From Bdellovibrionales bacterium (GTDB lineage: Bacteria; Bdellovibrionota; UBA1018): DNA of 64,000 nucleotides. The stretch lies in the NCBI GenBank assembly GCA_016786465.1, contig JAEUWC010000026.1, positions 148,866 through 212,865 of the forward strand. The letters are read 5' to 3'. Made by a program: the position numbers and the translations under genes. A model generated the notes under the pieces. It saw nothing but the letters and a program-made list of their open reading frames with translations. It had not been told where the DNA came from and did no database searches. This document shows positions 41,315 to 49,613 of this stretch, piece after piece; the first letter of the stretch is position 1, and each line of letters begins with the position of its first letter.

Positions 41315-42028
41315 TCAGTACACCAACTTCAGCCTTTCAATAATTGAATTGATGACGTCTTCGTGAAGATCAATGCCCATTCTAGAGGCAATCAATTTCT
41401 GAACTTTCACTACAGCGCGGATGTATTCAATTTGTTCATCCAGGCTAAATCTCATCCAATTGTCATTACTTTTAATCCGATTGTGAGTTTTCAAAAGTAG
41501 CTGAATATTATCGGGGTGGTGTTTTCCGGGATCTTTATAGTTTAAGATCGCCTTTGCATGTTCAAATTCGAAATCCAAATTAAAGAAACTTTTGAGCTGC
41601 TCTATAATCGCCTGAAGTTCATTAATTCTGTATTTCTCTTTTGTTCCTAAGGCGGCTTCATCTGTTTTTATTTTTTGAGCACGTGTCAGCGGTTCCAGAT
41701 CTGCTTCGAGTGAACTTTCCTGGTAATTTGATGCTTCTTCTTCTGAAAGTATTCGAACGCGTTTCGGACGCTCGGATTCATCAATCTCTATTTTTCCTGC
41801 AAAACCATCAGTTGAAACCCAAGAGCTAATTCGAGCGGCGATTTCTCGTATTCCTGTAGTTGGGCGCTTGTGGCCCTTTGCTTCTTGATTGGCCTTCTCT
41901 AATAGTTCCGGATAAATTTCTCCGACTTTAATTGCCCAGTCTGAAACGGTCGTCCAACCATTTATAGCTCTTAAGGCGTCGATATATTTTTCTGAAACAC
42001 GTGGGGTATTGGTTTCTTTCTTAGCCAC
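41315..42028 (-). CDS. HNH-like nuclease in the defence operon
   Basis: A 237-residue protein. The N-terminal 100 residues are helical (SDWAIKVGEIYPELLEK) and resemble small winged-helix modules. The C-terminal part has a cysteine-free HNH pattern: EHAKAI (His157), HHPDN (His170, His171, Asn174) and KTHNRIKSND (His182), which resembles the zinc-free HNH core of restriction-type enzymes. GTG 42028 is the start because AGGGGG lies five bases upstream and it overlaps the HTH gene; the ATG at 42076 would bury it. It precedes SIR2 by one base. Partner or independent nuclease: unknown. Confidence 0.7.
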   Translation of the reverse strand: MAKKETNTPRVSEKYIDALRAINGWTTVSDWAIKVGEIYPELLEKANQEAKGHKRPTTGIREIAARISSWVSTDGFAGKIEIDESERPKRVRILSEEEASNYQESSLEADLEPLTRAQKIKTDEAALGTKEKYRINELQAIIEQLKSFFNLDFEFEHAKAILNYKDPGKHHPDNIQLLLKTHNRIKSNDNWMRFSLDEQIEYIRAVVKVQKLIASRMGIDLHEDVINSIIERLKLVY

Positions 42029-42266
42029 GAAGCCCCCTATCGCTAGGTGGTGTTGATGAAGTTGCGCTTGCGCCACCGTTCAAAACCCATGCATCCACCT
42101 CGGACGGTTTAAACTTCCAAAGCTTTCCCATGCGGTGGGCGGGAATCGTCTTGCGCTCAAGCCATCGATAAATCGTTTCCTTTGAGACGCCTAAGTGCTT
42201 GGCGATTTCCTCGACAGAAAACCATGGCTCGATTGGCTGTGTGCTTTGTTCCAATAAATTGGTCAT
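42021..42266 (-). CDS. Helix-turn-helix protein of the defence operon
   Basis: An 81-residue MerR/excisionase-like DNA-binding protein: PWFSVEEIAKHLGVSKETIY is the helix-turn-helix, followed by RWLERKTIPAHRMGKLWKF and a Ser/Thr/Gly tail. ATG 42266 is chosen; the frame opens upstream at a TTG (42296) without support. The ATG lies only seven bases after a -10 box, so the mRNA is probably leaderless. It is likely to regulate the operon. It overlaps the HNH-like gene by 8 bases. Confidence 0.82.
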   Translation of the reverse strand: MTNLLEQSTQPIEPWFSVEEIAKHLGVSKETIYRWLERKTIPAHRMGKLWKFKPSEVDAWVLNGGASATSSTPPSDRGLRG

Positions 42267-42272
42267 GAAAAA

Positions 42273-42326
42273 ATTATGTGTGACAACCACAGACAAGTAA
42301 AGACAGGGAAATTAGATTTATCTAAT
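42273..42326 (-). promoter_or_regulatory. Promoter and palindromic operator of the defence operon
   Basis: On the minus strand a -35-like TTTACT (42301-42296), 17 bases, then a -10-like CATAAT (42278-42273). Transcription would begin about at the ATG of the HTH gene. A perfect palindrome ATTAGAT-TT-ATCTAAT lies at 42311-42326, just before the -35, and is a likely site for the HTH protein or another regulator. Confidence 0.6.
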
Positions 42327-42425
42327 AATTTTAATACGTTGCATAAGGCAGGGCTAAAGATTTCTTAAAGAGTCTTTTTATTGGGTCTCAAATACATTTT
42401 AGAATTACTCAATAGTAATAGTAAG

Positions 42426-42452
42426 TTGACTAATATTTAGTCTCACGATAAT
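42426..42452 (+). promoter_or_regulatory. Candidate promoter of the sensory operon
   Basis: TTGACT at 42426-42431 and GATAAT at 42447-42452 with a 15-base spacer are -35/-10-like. The palindrome GACTAA-TAT-TTAGTC (42428-42442) covers the -35 and spacer, and GTCTCA boxes lie at 42385-42390 and 42440-42445. The short spacer suggests that an activator or repressor controls it. Confidence 0.45.
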
Positions 42453-42484
42453 TCCAACTCGACTCAGTATTAGGGGGAGTATCA

Positions 42485-42874
42485 ATGAACACAGAAAAGC
42501 AAATTGTCGGCACTTGGACGCTCGCCGGATTTCAAATTGAAGACACTGAAGGTAAGCGTCGCGATTGGGGCAAGAACGCACACGGGCTTCTCATCTATGC
42601 ACCCACTGGCCATATGAGTGTTTCAATCAATAAAGACATCGAAAATGATCCTGAACAAAGCGAAGCAGAGAATCGTTTCGATTCAACTCTGTTTTACTCT
42701 GGCACTTACTCCGTAGAAGGAAACACCATCACTCACAAAGTGACTGAGGCATCTAATCCTGATCGCATTGGCCGCGATATGATTCGTTATGCGGAATTTG
42801 AAAAAGATTTGGTCGTACTTACTACTCCAAAGGAATCTTTCGGACGCGCGATTCTGACATGGCGAAAGGTTTAA
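42485..42874 (+). CDS. Lipocalin-like domain protein
   Basis: A 129-residue protein of the lipocalin-like family (IVGTWTLAGFQIEDTEG at the start, GLLIYAPTGHMSVSIN, FYSGTYSVEGNTITHKV, ending AILTWRKV). No signal peptide, so probably cytoplasmic. A strong GGGGGAG lies six to eight bases before the ATG. First gene of a five-gene plus-strand operon with a sensor kinase and regulator. The family is small and of unclear biochemical role. Confidence 0.8.
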   Translation: MNTEKQIVGTWTLAGFQIEDTEGKRRDWGKNAHGLLIYAPTGHMSVSINKDIENDPEQSEAENRFDSTLFYSGTYSVEGNTITHKVTEASNPDRIGRDMIRYAEFEKDLVVLTTPKESFGRAILTWRKV

Positions 42875-42877
42875 GCC

Positions 42878-43987
42878 ATGAAGCAGTATCTAACTTTTGC
42901 AGTTTTTTTTTCAGTAACCGCAAACGCGGCAACTATTCCGGTCAAAATCCACTTTTTTGAAGCTCTTGCTCCGAAAGACACTACGTCGTCTGAGCGATTT
43001 CAAAAAGAGTACGATGGCGCAATTTCGACGGCCAAGATTCTCGTTGGCCCACGTCTTAAAAAATGCGGATATCAACTCGAAACCAGTACAGTGTTTTACA
43101 ATGCAAGCGATGCTCTTGAAGCGATGGAGCGAGGTAAAGCTTCGGCAAACCAGAATGCTTGGCTGATTGTTGGTCCACGCCGCAGTAATCACTACGTTCT
43201 TCTTGTGAAAGGTGCAGAAAATACTCCCACTGTGAGTACTATGGCTTCTTCTAAAGAAGTATTTGAGCTGGGCTCTACTCACAATACGATGGCGCCTTCT
43301 AATGCTCAAATGGCGCGTGTTGCTGCCACAGAAGCGAAGAAACGAGCGGCAAAGAACAAAACTTTTGTTTCTCTCGTGAGCGAGGATTGTGTGGCTTGCG
43401 TCGATTTTGCTGAGTCGTTCGCAGCTGAAGCGCAAAAACTTGGAATCAAAAATACAAAGACTTTTAAGGTCGCTGGTGAAACCCCAAATCTTTCAGACAT
43501 CGTTTTAGATATTAAAAATCTAAAACCTTCATTTGTTCTTCTGCCCAATTACTCGAAGGTTACTGCACAGGCGATTGCGGCAATTCATAAATCCGTGCCA
43601 GACGCCTTCTATGTTGGTGGTGACGGATGGGGTGATTCACGTTTTGGATTTGTTCAAAATGCTGCAGACTTGGATGGAACGCACGGGTTTACTGTTCGCG
43701 GATTCCCCACTACTGAAGAAGGACTCAAAGCCTTCCCTCTTGGAAAAGATTTGCTTAAGTCTAAAGATGCGTCCGTACAACAACCGGGAAGTGCTTCAGC
43801 TTTGTCACTTTTGAAAATACTGGATTCGACCGTATCTCTCCTTTGCGAATCCAAACCAAAAAATAAAGACGAATTTACCAAGGCCATTTCGAAAAAAGGT
43901 AGATCGGCTTTTAAATCCCCATGGGGAGTGAGCATCTACGAGATGAAAAGCGGTGACATCTCATTCGGGAGAAGTGTCTCGAAATGA
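42878..43987 (+). CDS. Periplasmic ligand-binding protein (type 1 fold)
   Basis: A 369-residue exported protein: signal peptide ending at TANAA, then a type-1 periplasmic binding-protein arrangement as in branched-chain amino-acid receptors (NAWLIVGPRRSNHYVLLVKG, then SLVSEDCVACVDFAESFAAE and FYVGGDGWGDSRFG). There is no ABC permease or ATPase of its own nearby. It overlaps the downstream kinase gene by 4 bases (ATGA), so it probably senses a ligand for the kinase. Confidence 0.78.
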   Translation: MKQYLTFAVFFSVTANAATIPVKIHFFEALAPKDTTSSERFQKEYDGAISTAKILVGPRLKKCGYQLETSTVFYNASDALEAMERGKASANQNAWLIVGPRRSNHYVLLVKGAENTPTVSTMASSKEVFELGSTHNTMAPSNAQMARVAATEAKKRAAKNKTFVSLVSEDCVACVDFAESFAAEAQKLGIKNTKTFKVAGETPNLSDIVLDIKNLKPSFVLLPNYSKVTAQAIAAIHKSVPDAFYVGGDGWGDSRFGFVQNAADLDGTHGFTVRGFPTTEEGLKAFPLGKDLLKSKDASVQQPGSASALSLLKILDSTVSLLCESKPKNKDEFTKAISKKGRSAFKSPWGVSIYEMKSGDISFGRSVSK

Positions 43988-45315
43988 AACTCCTCATCCC
44001 ACAAGGTAAATCGCTGAAGTACTACGGACTGCTGTCCTGGGTTGTTCCAGGAGTTATTGCCATTGTTGCGTGCGGTTTGATCTTTGTAGGATTTACGAGC
44101 TATAGCCTTCACGCCGAACAAAAACGCATTGAGACTCTACTCATCGAAAAATCTACTCTAGCAGCTCGTCGAGTGTCAGCCGAATTACTTTTAGGAGATC
44201 GTGGAAATCCAAATGCTATCATTCGGCTGCTTTTGGGTGAGTTGAATGTTTCTGGTATCCAGCTCGACTCCGAACCGATCTGTGCGGGTGCTGAATACTG
44301 TTTTACAAACCGAGAAAATATAATCTCAATTCATCGCAAGATTCCCGCTTTGCCAGAGGCAACATACCTTTCTGTAGATTTGCCTGCTCCTGCATGGAGC
44401 AATCTTTTTTCGATTGGTACTCTTGTGTGGGCAACTCTGCCGATTGTACTTATGTTTTTGGTTGGGGTTTTCTTTCAACGTTATATTTTACGTCGGTATT
44501 TTCTTCAGCCTGTTCAGGCTTTGATCGAAACCTCAAAAGGAGATCGCGATGCTCGTGACTATTGGCCTGAGGAAATTCAAAATATATCAAAGCAGCTTGC
44601 GAGTTCGTTTCAGGTGCGCGACCAAGAAGTCTTTGCTCAAATTGCTCGCGGTGTAATCCATGATTTAAGGACTTTGATTCACGCACCTCTGGCATCGGTC
44701 GACCTTGTCGATGAGGTTGAGAACAATCCGGAAAAACGACTACGTCGTTTGGAAAGTCTAAAAACAATCTGTGCTCAGCAGCTCCCGAAAATGCGTGAGA
44801 TTATTGACCACACGCTCGATGGTAGTCGTGATGTCTCTATTCGTGCCAGTGGTGGCAACATCTCAAATACATTGATTGGGGTTTCTAAGACACTGGAGAG
44901 TCTAGCTAAGCAATCAAACGCTGAACTAATTGTGTCCGACGCGACAAGAGACTTTGTATTTGCTCATGATGCGGTTCAGGTAGAAAGAGCAATAACTAAT
45001 CTTGCAAAAAATGCGATCGAAGCCTCTCAAGAGACACTCTCTGGTAAACGTGTTGTTCGAGTTCGTGCTGAGGCCGCAGAACAGTCAATCAAAATTCATA
45101 TCGAAGACTCAGGGCCTGGATTAAAAATAGCTCCTAGCCGATTGTTTCGTCCATTAAAGAGTACAAAACCTCACGGTTCTGGGCTTGGACTCATTGTTAC
45201 TCGTAAAATCATCGAAGCTCACGGAGGAACGATTGATTTTAGTCGATCTGCTGATTTTGGTGGTGCTCACTTTACGGTGAATCTACCTGCTAAAGACGCA
45301 GGAGGTGCGACATGA
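43984..45315 (+). CDS. Sensor histidine kinase
   Basis: A 443-residue inner-membrane kinase with two transmembrane helices (about 14-38 and 143-165) around a 100-residue periplasmic loop, a HAMP-like linker, the phospho-acceptor His226 in GVIHDLRTLIH, and the ATPase boxes NLAKNAIEAS, DSGPGL and GSGLGL. The short periplasmic loop would fit contact with the binding protein encoded just upstream. Its stop overlaps the start of the response-regulator gene by 4 bases. Confidence 0.88.
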   Translation: MKLLIPQGKSLKYYGLLSWVVPGVIAIVACGLIFVGFTSYSLHAEQKRIETLLIEKSTLAARRVSAELLLGDRGNPNAIIRLLLGELNVSGIQLDSEPICAGAEYCFTNRENIISIHRKIPALPEATYLSVDLPAPAWSNLFSIGTLVWATLPIVLMFLVGVFFQRYILRRYFLQPVQALIETSKGDRDARDYWPEEIQNISKQLASSFQVRDQEVFAQIARGVIHDLRTLIHAPLASVDLVDEVENNPEKRLRRLESLKTICAQQLPKMREIIDHTLDGSRDVSIRASGGNISNTLIGVSKTLESLAKQSNAELIVSDATRDFVFAHDAVQVERAITNLAKNAIEASQETLSGKRVVRVRAEAAEQSIKIHIEDSGPGLKIAPSRLFRPLKSTKPHGSGLGLIVTRKIIEAHGGTIDFSRSADFGGAHFTVNLPAKDAGGAT

Positions 45316-46685
45316 CTAGCGAGCGCATCCCGAAACTTTTAGCGATTGATGATGACCAAGCTTGGCTCAGTCAAATTCCAGAAATATTTGATGATGAATT
45401 AGATGTCGTTACAAAATCCTCGATTGATGATGGATTAGTCGAACTAGAAATGTCTTATTTCGATGTTGTACTGCTGGATCTTAATTTCACAGGAGACAAC
45501 CGAACAGGATTTGATGTTTTTAAACGGATTGCCTCTCTTGACTCGACTATCGATGTGATTGTGCTTTCTGGTGAAACGCGCCCAGATCGGTTGATTCAAA
45601 TCATTAACGCTGGAGTAACTCGTTTTATTCCTAAGCCATCGAGCCCAAAAGAGATCAGGCAAGCTGTGCGAGAAACCATAGCGGCTAGAGAAACAAAATT
45701 GAGAGCGGTGAATTTAGCTGAATCAGGCGATGGTAGCTCTGCGCTCTTGGTCGGCAGCTCACACTTAATGCAAAAACTCAGAGAAGACATTGAGGTTGCG
45801 GTTTCGAGTGGAGCAAAAGATATTTTACTACTGGGTGAAACAGGAACAGGCAAAGAAGTGGTCGCTAGAACAATCGCAAGCCGTGCTGATCCTGCAAAAA
45901 GACTGATTCCTATTCATTGCGGTGCAATTAGTGACGGGCTTGCTGAGTCCGAGCTCTTTGGCCATGTTAAGGGTGCTTTCACTGGTGCCGACAAAGACCG
46001 CGCCAGTGCTTTTGAGGCGGCTGGTGGTGGATATGTGTTTTTGGATGAGATTGGCGAAATGCCACTTCATCAGCAGGCAAAACTACTGCGTGTATTACAA
46101 GAGCGAAAAGTTCAGCGAGTGGGTTCTATCGAAGAACGCCCAGCACATTTTAGATGCATATCGGCAACAAATCTTGATTTGCCAAAGTCGATTCAAGAAA
46201 AGAAGTTTCGAGAAGATTTGTTTTACCGTATTGCCAAATTTACCATCGAGCTACCACCACTCAGAAAACGTGCAGGTGATATACCCGAATTAGTGAGCTA
46301 TTTCTTGGCGAAAGAAAAACATGAGATCACGGTTACTCAAGAGGCTATGGACTTACTATCGTCTTATCCATGGCCGGGTAATGTGCGCCAGCTCCAGTCA
46401 GTTGTTGAGTTGCTTACTTCGCGATGTAAGAGTGGCATTATCCGTGAGCGTGATGTGTTTACTGCCTTGCCTGAGCTTTCTCAGATGAATGGGATCATAC
46501 TCAAACGATCTTTTTTAGGACGACAGGGATCAGCTCTTGTTTTGGCAGAGAAAAAACGATTTCAGAACGCACTTGAACAAGCTCGTGGTGACCGAAGTGA
46601 GGCTGCCAAGCTATTGAATGTTTCTAGAGCGACGTTTTTTAGGAGAGCTAAGGAACTGGGGCTCGTGAATGAGAGACTGAGATGA
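45312..46685 (+). CDS. Sigma-54-dependent response regulator (NtrC family)
   Basis: A 457-residue activator: receiver domain with DDD 13-15 and phospho-acceptor Asp56, AAA+ domain with Walker A GETGTGKE (175-182) and an intact sigma-54 contact motif GAFTGA (221-226), and a Fis-type C-terminal helix-turn-helix ([20 protein letters not shown]). It is cotranscribed with its kinase and should open sigma-54 promoters, whose sites are not established here. Confidence 0.92.
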   Translation: MTSERIPKLLAIDDDQAWLSQIPEIFDDELDVVTKSSIDDGLVELEMSYFDVVLLDLNFTGDNRTGFDVFKRIASLDSTIDVIVLSGETRPDRLIQIINAGVTRFIPKPSSPKEIRQAVRETIAARETKLRAVNLAESGDGSSALLVGSSHLMQKLREDIEVAVSSGAKDILLLGETGTGKEVVARTIASRADPAKRLIPIHCGAISDGLAESELFGHVKGAFTGADKDRASAFEAAGGGYVFLDEIGEMPLHQQAKLLRVLQERKVQRVGSIEERPAHFRCISATNLDLPKSIQEKKFREDLFYRIAKFTIELPPLRKRAGDIPELVSYFLAKEKHEITVTQEAMDLLSSYPWPGNVRQLQSVVELLTSRCKSGIIRERDVFTALPELSQMNGIILKRSFLGRQGSALVLAEKKRFQNALEQARGDRSEAAKLLNVSRATFFRRAKELGLVNERLR

Positions 46686-47308
46686 CCTTACCGAAAGATC
46701 CAAAGAAAATACGAGATCGCATCACACGGTATGAGAAGACTTTAAAATCACGTAATCATCGTGATGGCTCTGGCCTTCGGTTTTTATTGGGGCCTTTATA
46801 TTTGTTGGTCGGTGACGCCGAAGGAGCTGAGAAATCGTACGCTTGGTATAAACGTAAATTCCCAGACGATATGCCCGAAGCCTTTAATCATCTCTGTTGG
46901 GTTTTGACGTTGCTAAGAACTGAAAAAGAAAACCAGGCAAAAACAAAGTTCCGTGAACTTGTCTTTTCAAATCTTTACAGTGTACCTTTGTTGCTGAAAG
47001 AGCCAACTCAACAGCACTCGTTTCGACATTCATCAAACTGGGAGTATCTCTCTTATATTACCGATGGACCCTGTGAAGAGATATTCTCTCTTTTCGATGC
47101 TAGTGAGCTTGAGTGGATCAGAAGTGAATGGCGGTCGAAGTCCATTCAAGACGACGTCGTTCGTTTTATTGAAATTCATAAACTCTTAGACTCTGAGGCT
47201 CGTGGCATCGAGCGATCTCGATTGGTAGATGAGGCTTATCGTATTGCGACGGGGCGTTCTTTGGATCTTTTCGATGATAACGACAACGTTATTTCTCCGT
47301 TTAAATAG
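46682..47308 (+). CDS. Helical-repeat protein of the sensory operon
   Basis: A 208-residue protein with TPR-like helices (LLGPLYLLVGDAEGAEKSYA, then FPDDMPEAFNHLCWVLTLL), no signal peptide and no membrane segment. It overlaps the response-regulator gene by 4 bases. Last gene of the operon. It could be a scaffold or co-regulator of the regulator; no family function is recognised. Confidence 0.7.
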   Translation: MTLPKDPKKIRDRITRYEKTLKSRNHRDGSGLRFLLGPLYLLVGDAEGAEKSYAWYKRKFPDDMPEAFNHLCWVLTLLRTEKENQAKTKFRELVFSNLYSVPLLLKEPTQQHSFRHSSNWEYLSYITDGPCEEIFSLFDASELEWIRSEWRSKSIQDDVVRFIEIHKLLDSEARGIERSRLVDEAYRIATGRSLDLFDDNDNVISPFK

Positions 47309-47321
47309 GTTTGATTAGTAG

Positions 47322-48071
47322 TCACACACGCCCCACCCCATAAAGTTGATTTCGAAACACCCTGAGAATTTCCGAAGTTGGGTGCTCAAGAAGCTCCTTA
47401 AAAGTACCGCTTTCTTGTAAGTGTCCATCATTTAGAACGATTAGACGATTACACAAAGACGAGGCTTCCATCGGATCGTGAGTCACTAATATAACCGTGA
47501 TCTTTTTGATTGATGCGATTTCAGAAATGTCTCTTAACAGTCGCGCTTTCGTGATGAGGTCAAGGCCAGAAAACGGCTCATCTAAAAGCAGCCAACGGGG
47601 CTCTGCTGCAAGGGCTCGGGCAAGCGCTACTCGTTGCTGCTGACCGCCTGAAAGTTGGTAAGGTTTGCGGGCTGAAAGCTCATCTATTTGACAAATAGAA
47701 AGCGCTTGGTGAGCAAGTTTTGCCTTTTCGGATTTTGACTGAGGTATACTGGCAAGTCCCAAGATCACGTTCTCAATCACACTGAGATTCGGCCAGAGGC
47801 CAAGATCCTGAAACACCATGGCGATGCCTCTTTCGTGTGGAGCAATGCGAATTACTCCTGGTTCTGATGTGAGCTTTTCATCAAAGCGAATCGTGCCTTC
47901 ATCCGGGATTTCAAATCCAGCGAGCAACCGTAAAGCGGTGGATTTTCCAGAGCCTGAGGAGCCCACGATTGCTAGATGCTCTCCGGCGCGAATCGAGAAG
48001 GAAACTTTGGACAAGGCAAGGTGACTCCCATACTTTTTGGAGACACTGATGAATTCAAGTTGCTGCTTCAT
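47322..48071 (-). CDS. ABC transporter ATPase (ferric/thiamine type)
   Basis: A 249-residue ATPase: Walker A GSSGSGKST (37-45), Q-loop VFQDLGLWP, signature LSGGQ (140-144), Walker B LLLDEP (161-166) and switch His in LVTHDP. The family is FbpC/AfuC-like, energising uptake of iron or a related cargo. Overlaps the permease gene by 4 bases. Confidence 0.9.
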   Translation of the reverse strand: MKQQLEFISVSKKYGSHLALSKVSFSIRAGEHLAIVGSSGSGKSTALRLLAGFEIPDEGTIRFDEKLTSEPGVIRIAPHERGIAMVFQDLGLWPNLSVIENVILGLASIPQSKSEKAKLAHQALSICQIDELSARKPYQLSGGQQQRVALARALAAEPRWLLLDEPFSGLDLITKARLLRDISEIASIKKITVILVTHDPMEASSLCNRLIVLNDGHLQESGTFKELLEHPTSEILRVFRNQLYGVGRV

Positions 48072-49609
48072 GAAGAAGACTCCTTTTTAGCTAGACTCCA
48101 GCCGATGAGAAGCACGCCAAGCGCTCCTGTGACGTAAAGCAGGCTTAACATTGAGACCAATGCCTCGGGCGCATTAGCCATCACGGTAAAGATTGCAATG
48201 GGTAACGAATCCTCGCCCGGTGGCCGTAGTAAGAGCACAATATTGAGCTCAGCCGTGGCAAGAAGAGCGACCAGCAGGCAAGAAAGAAAAGCAGTTGGAA
48301 GATACCAGGGAAGAAGCACTTTCCAGAGATAGCGAGGTAGGCTTACACCGTGAATGGCAGCAGCAGAAGCCCATGTCGGAGAAGATAGTCCAATTCCACG
48401 AATCGCCAGAAACGTTGCAACAGGAAGGAATCGAAGAGCAAGAAGCACAGCTACCGTAAATCGACTTCTAAGAAGAAAATCCAAACTCGCAGGTGCAACT
48501 GAACCCATCTGGATCATTCCCAGTGCGCCCAGCGATGGTGGAAGACAAAGAATGACGAGAAGTGCGCCAAGACTAAATTGACGAAGCGCCCGCGACCTTC
48601 CCACGGTTAGTGCGAGAACAAATGCAAGGATGCTCGCAATCAAACCCGCGGCAAACGCATAAAAAATCGTATTTCCAAAGGTTCGGGTAACTTCCTGAAA
48701 AGCTCTTTCTAAAGGAAATTCCACGAGTAAAGGCGGAATGAATCCAGCGATCGGCAAGAAAAGTGTCGTGCTTGCAATGGTAAGCAAAAAAACGGGACCG
48801 ACAATTGAAGCCCAAGGACGGCGTTGAAGTCGCGCAGGTTTTACGTCTTTTGCCATGAGGCCCGATACGAGGCGCGGGGCTATCCAGATCGCGAGTGGAA
48901 TGAGTGGGATCAGCACAACCGCAGCAAGAGCAAAGGATTGCTTTGCTGCTAGCGAGAAATCATAAAGCGCCGAAAAGCTCACCAGGATTTCCGCTGCAAC
49001 TCCTGAGAATCCAAGAATTTGCCCAGGTCCTGGATCGGAAAGCGTAAGAATTCCACCCAAGCATCCAGTCACAAGCGAGAGCGGAAACGCCGATCTCATC
49101 GCGTAGCGAAGAAGTACTTTATCGCCACCAGAAAGATACGCGGCATCGACTTGTCCCTGAGAAAGTCCTCTTGCCGATACAAAAGATGCGTAGACAACAA
49201 GCGGGATCGCTAGAGATGAAAACGCAATGATTGATCCGCTTAAGCCTGAAAGGATACTGTCACTTCCTAAGCCTAGCTGCATCCTTAGTGTTGAAAGCCC
49301 AATGGCCCATAAGAATGATGGGATCAGAAGCGGCACAGCTAAGAGTCCCAGGAGGAGTCGCCTCGTGGGAAAGTCGTAGGTTCCGGCAATAACGCCGGTA
49401 GGACATCCAATGATAACGGAAATCAGACTCACCCAGCCTGCAACAATAAGGCTTCGCCAAAGTCCGGCTCCCAGCGAAATGGCTGACGAAGGCTCCACTA
49501 AGACTTGCCACAACAAAGGAGTAGCAGGCAAAACTGCAAGAAGGAGGAGTGCAGCTAGGACTAACGATCTCCAATATCCAGGGCGCTCAAGAGCAAAAGC
49601 TGAAATCAT
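48068..49609 (-). CDS. ABC transporter permease (FbpB-like, fused)
   Basis: A 513-residue permease with about twelve hydrophobic segments and two copies of the ABC permease core, as in FbpB/AfuB proteins where two permease halves are fused. Seen in each half: the EAA-like loop regions (AYLSGGDKVLLRYAMRSAF and AAIHGVSLPRYLWKVLLPWY) that contact the ATPase. The gene is between the binding-protein and ATPase genes of the same transporter. Confidence 0.88.
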   Translation of the reverse strand: MISAFALERPGYWRSLVLAALLLLAVLPATPLLWQVLVEPSSAISLGAGLWRSLIVAGWVSLISVIIGCPTGVIAGTYDFPTRRLLLGLLAVPLLIPSFLWAIGLSTLRMQLGLGSDSILSGLSGSIIAFSSLAIPLVVYASFVSARGLSQGQVDAAYLSGGDKVLLRYAMRSAFPLSLVTGCLGGILTLSDPGPGQILGFSGVAAEILVSFSALYDFSLAAKQSFALAAVVLIPLIPLAIWIAPRLVSGLMAKDVKPARLQRRPWASIVGPVFLLTIASTTLFLPIAGFIPPLLVEFPLERAFQEVTRTFGNTIFYAFAAGLIASILAFVLALTVGRSRALRQFSLGALLVILCLPPSLGALGMIQMGSVAPASLDFLLRSRFTVAVLLALRFLPVATFLAIRGIGLSSPTWASAAAIHGVSLPRYLWKVLLPWYLPTAFLSCLLVALLATAELNIVLLLRPPGEDSLPIAIFTVMANAPEALVSMLSLLYVTGALGVLLIGWSLAKKESSS

Positions 49610-49613
49610 CGTA

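Noticed and set aside
42267..42296. TTG start at 42296 for the defence-operon HTH protein
   Set aside because: It would lie inside the predicted promoter spacer; ATG 42266 gives a compact HTH protein of typical length.
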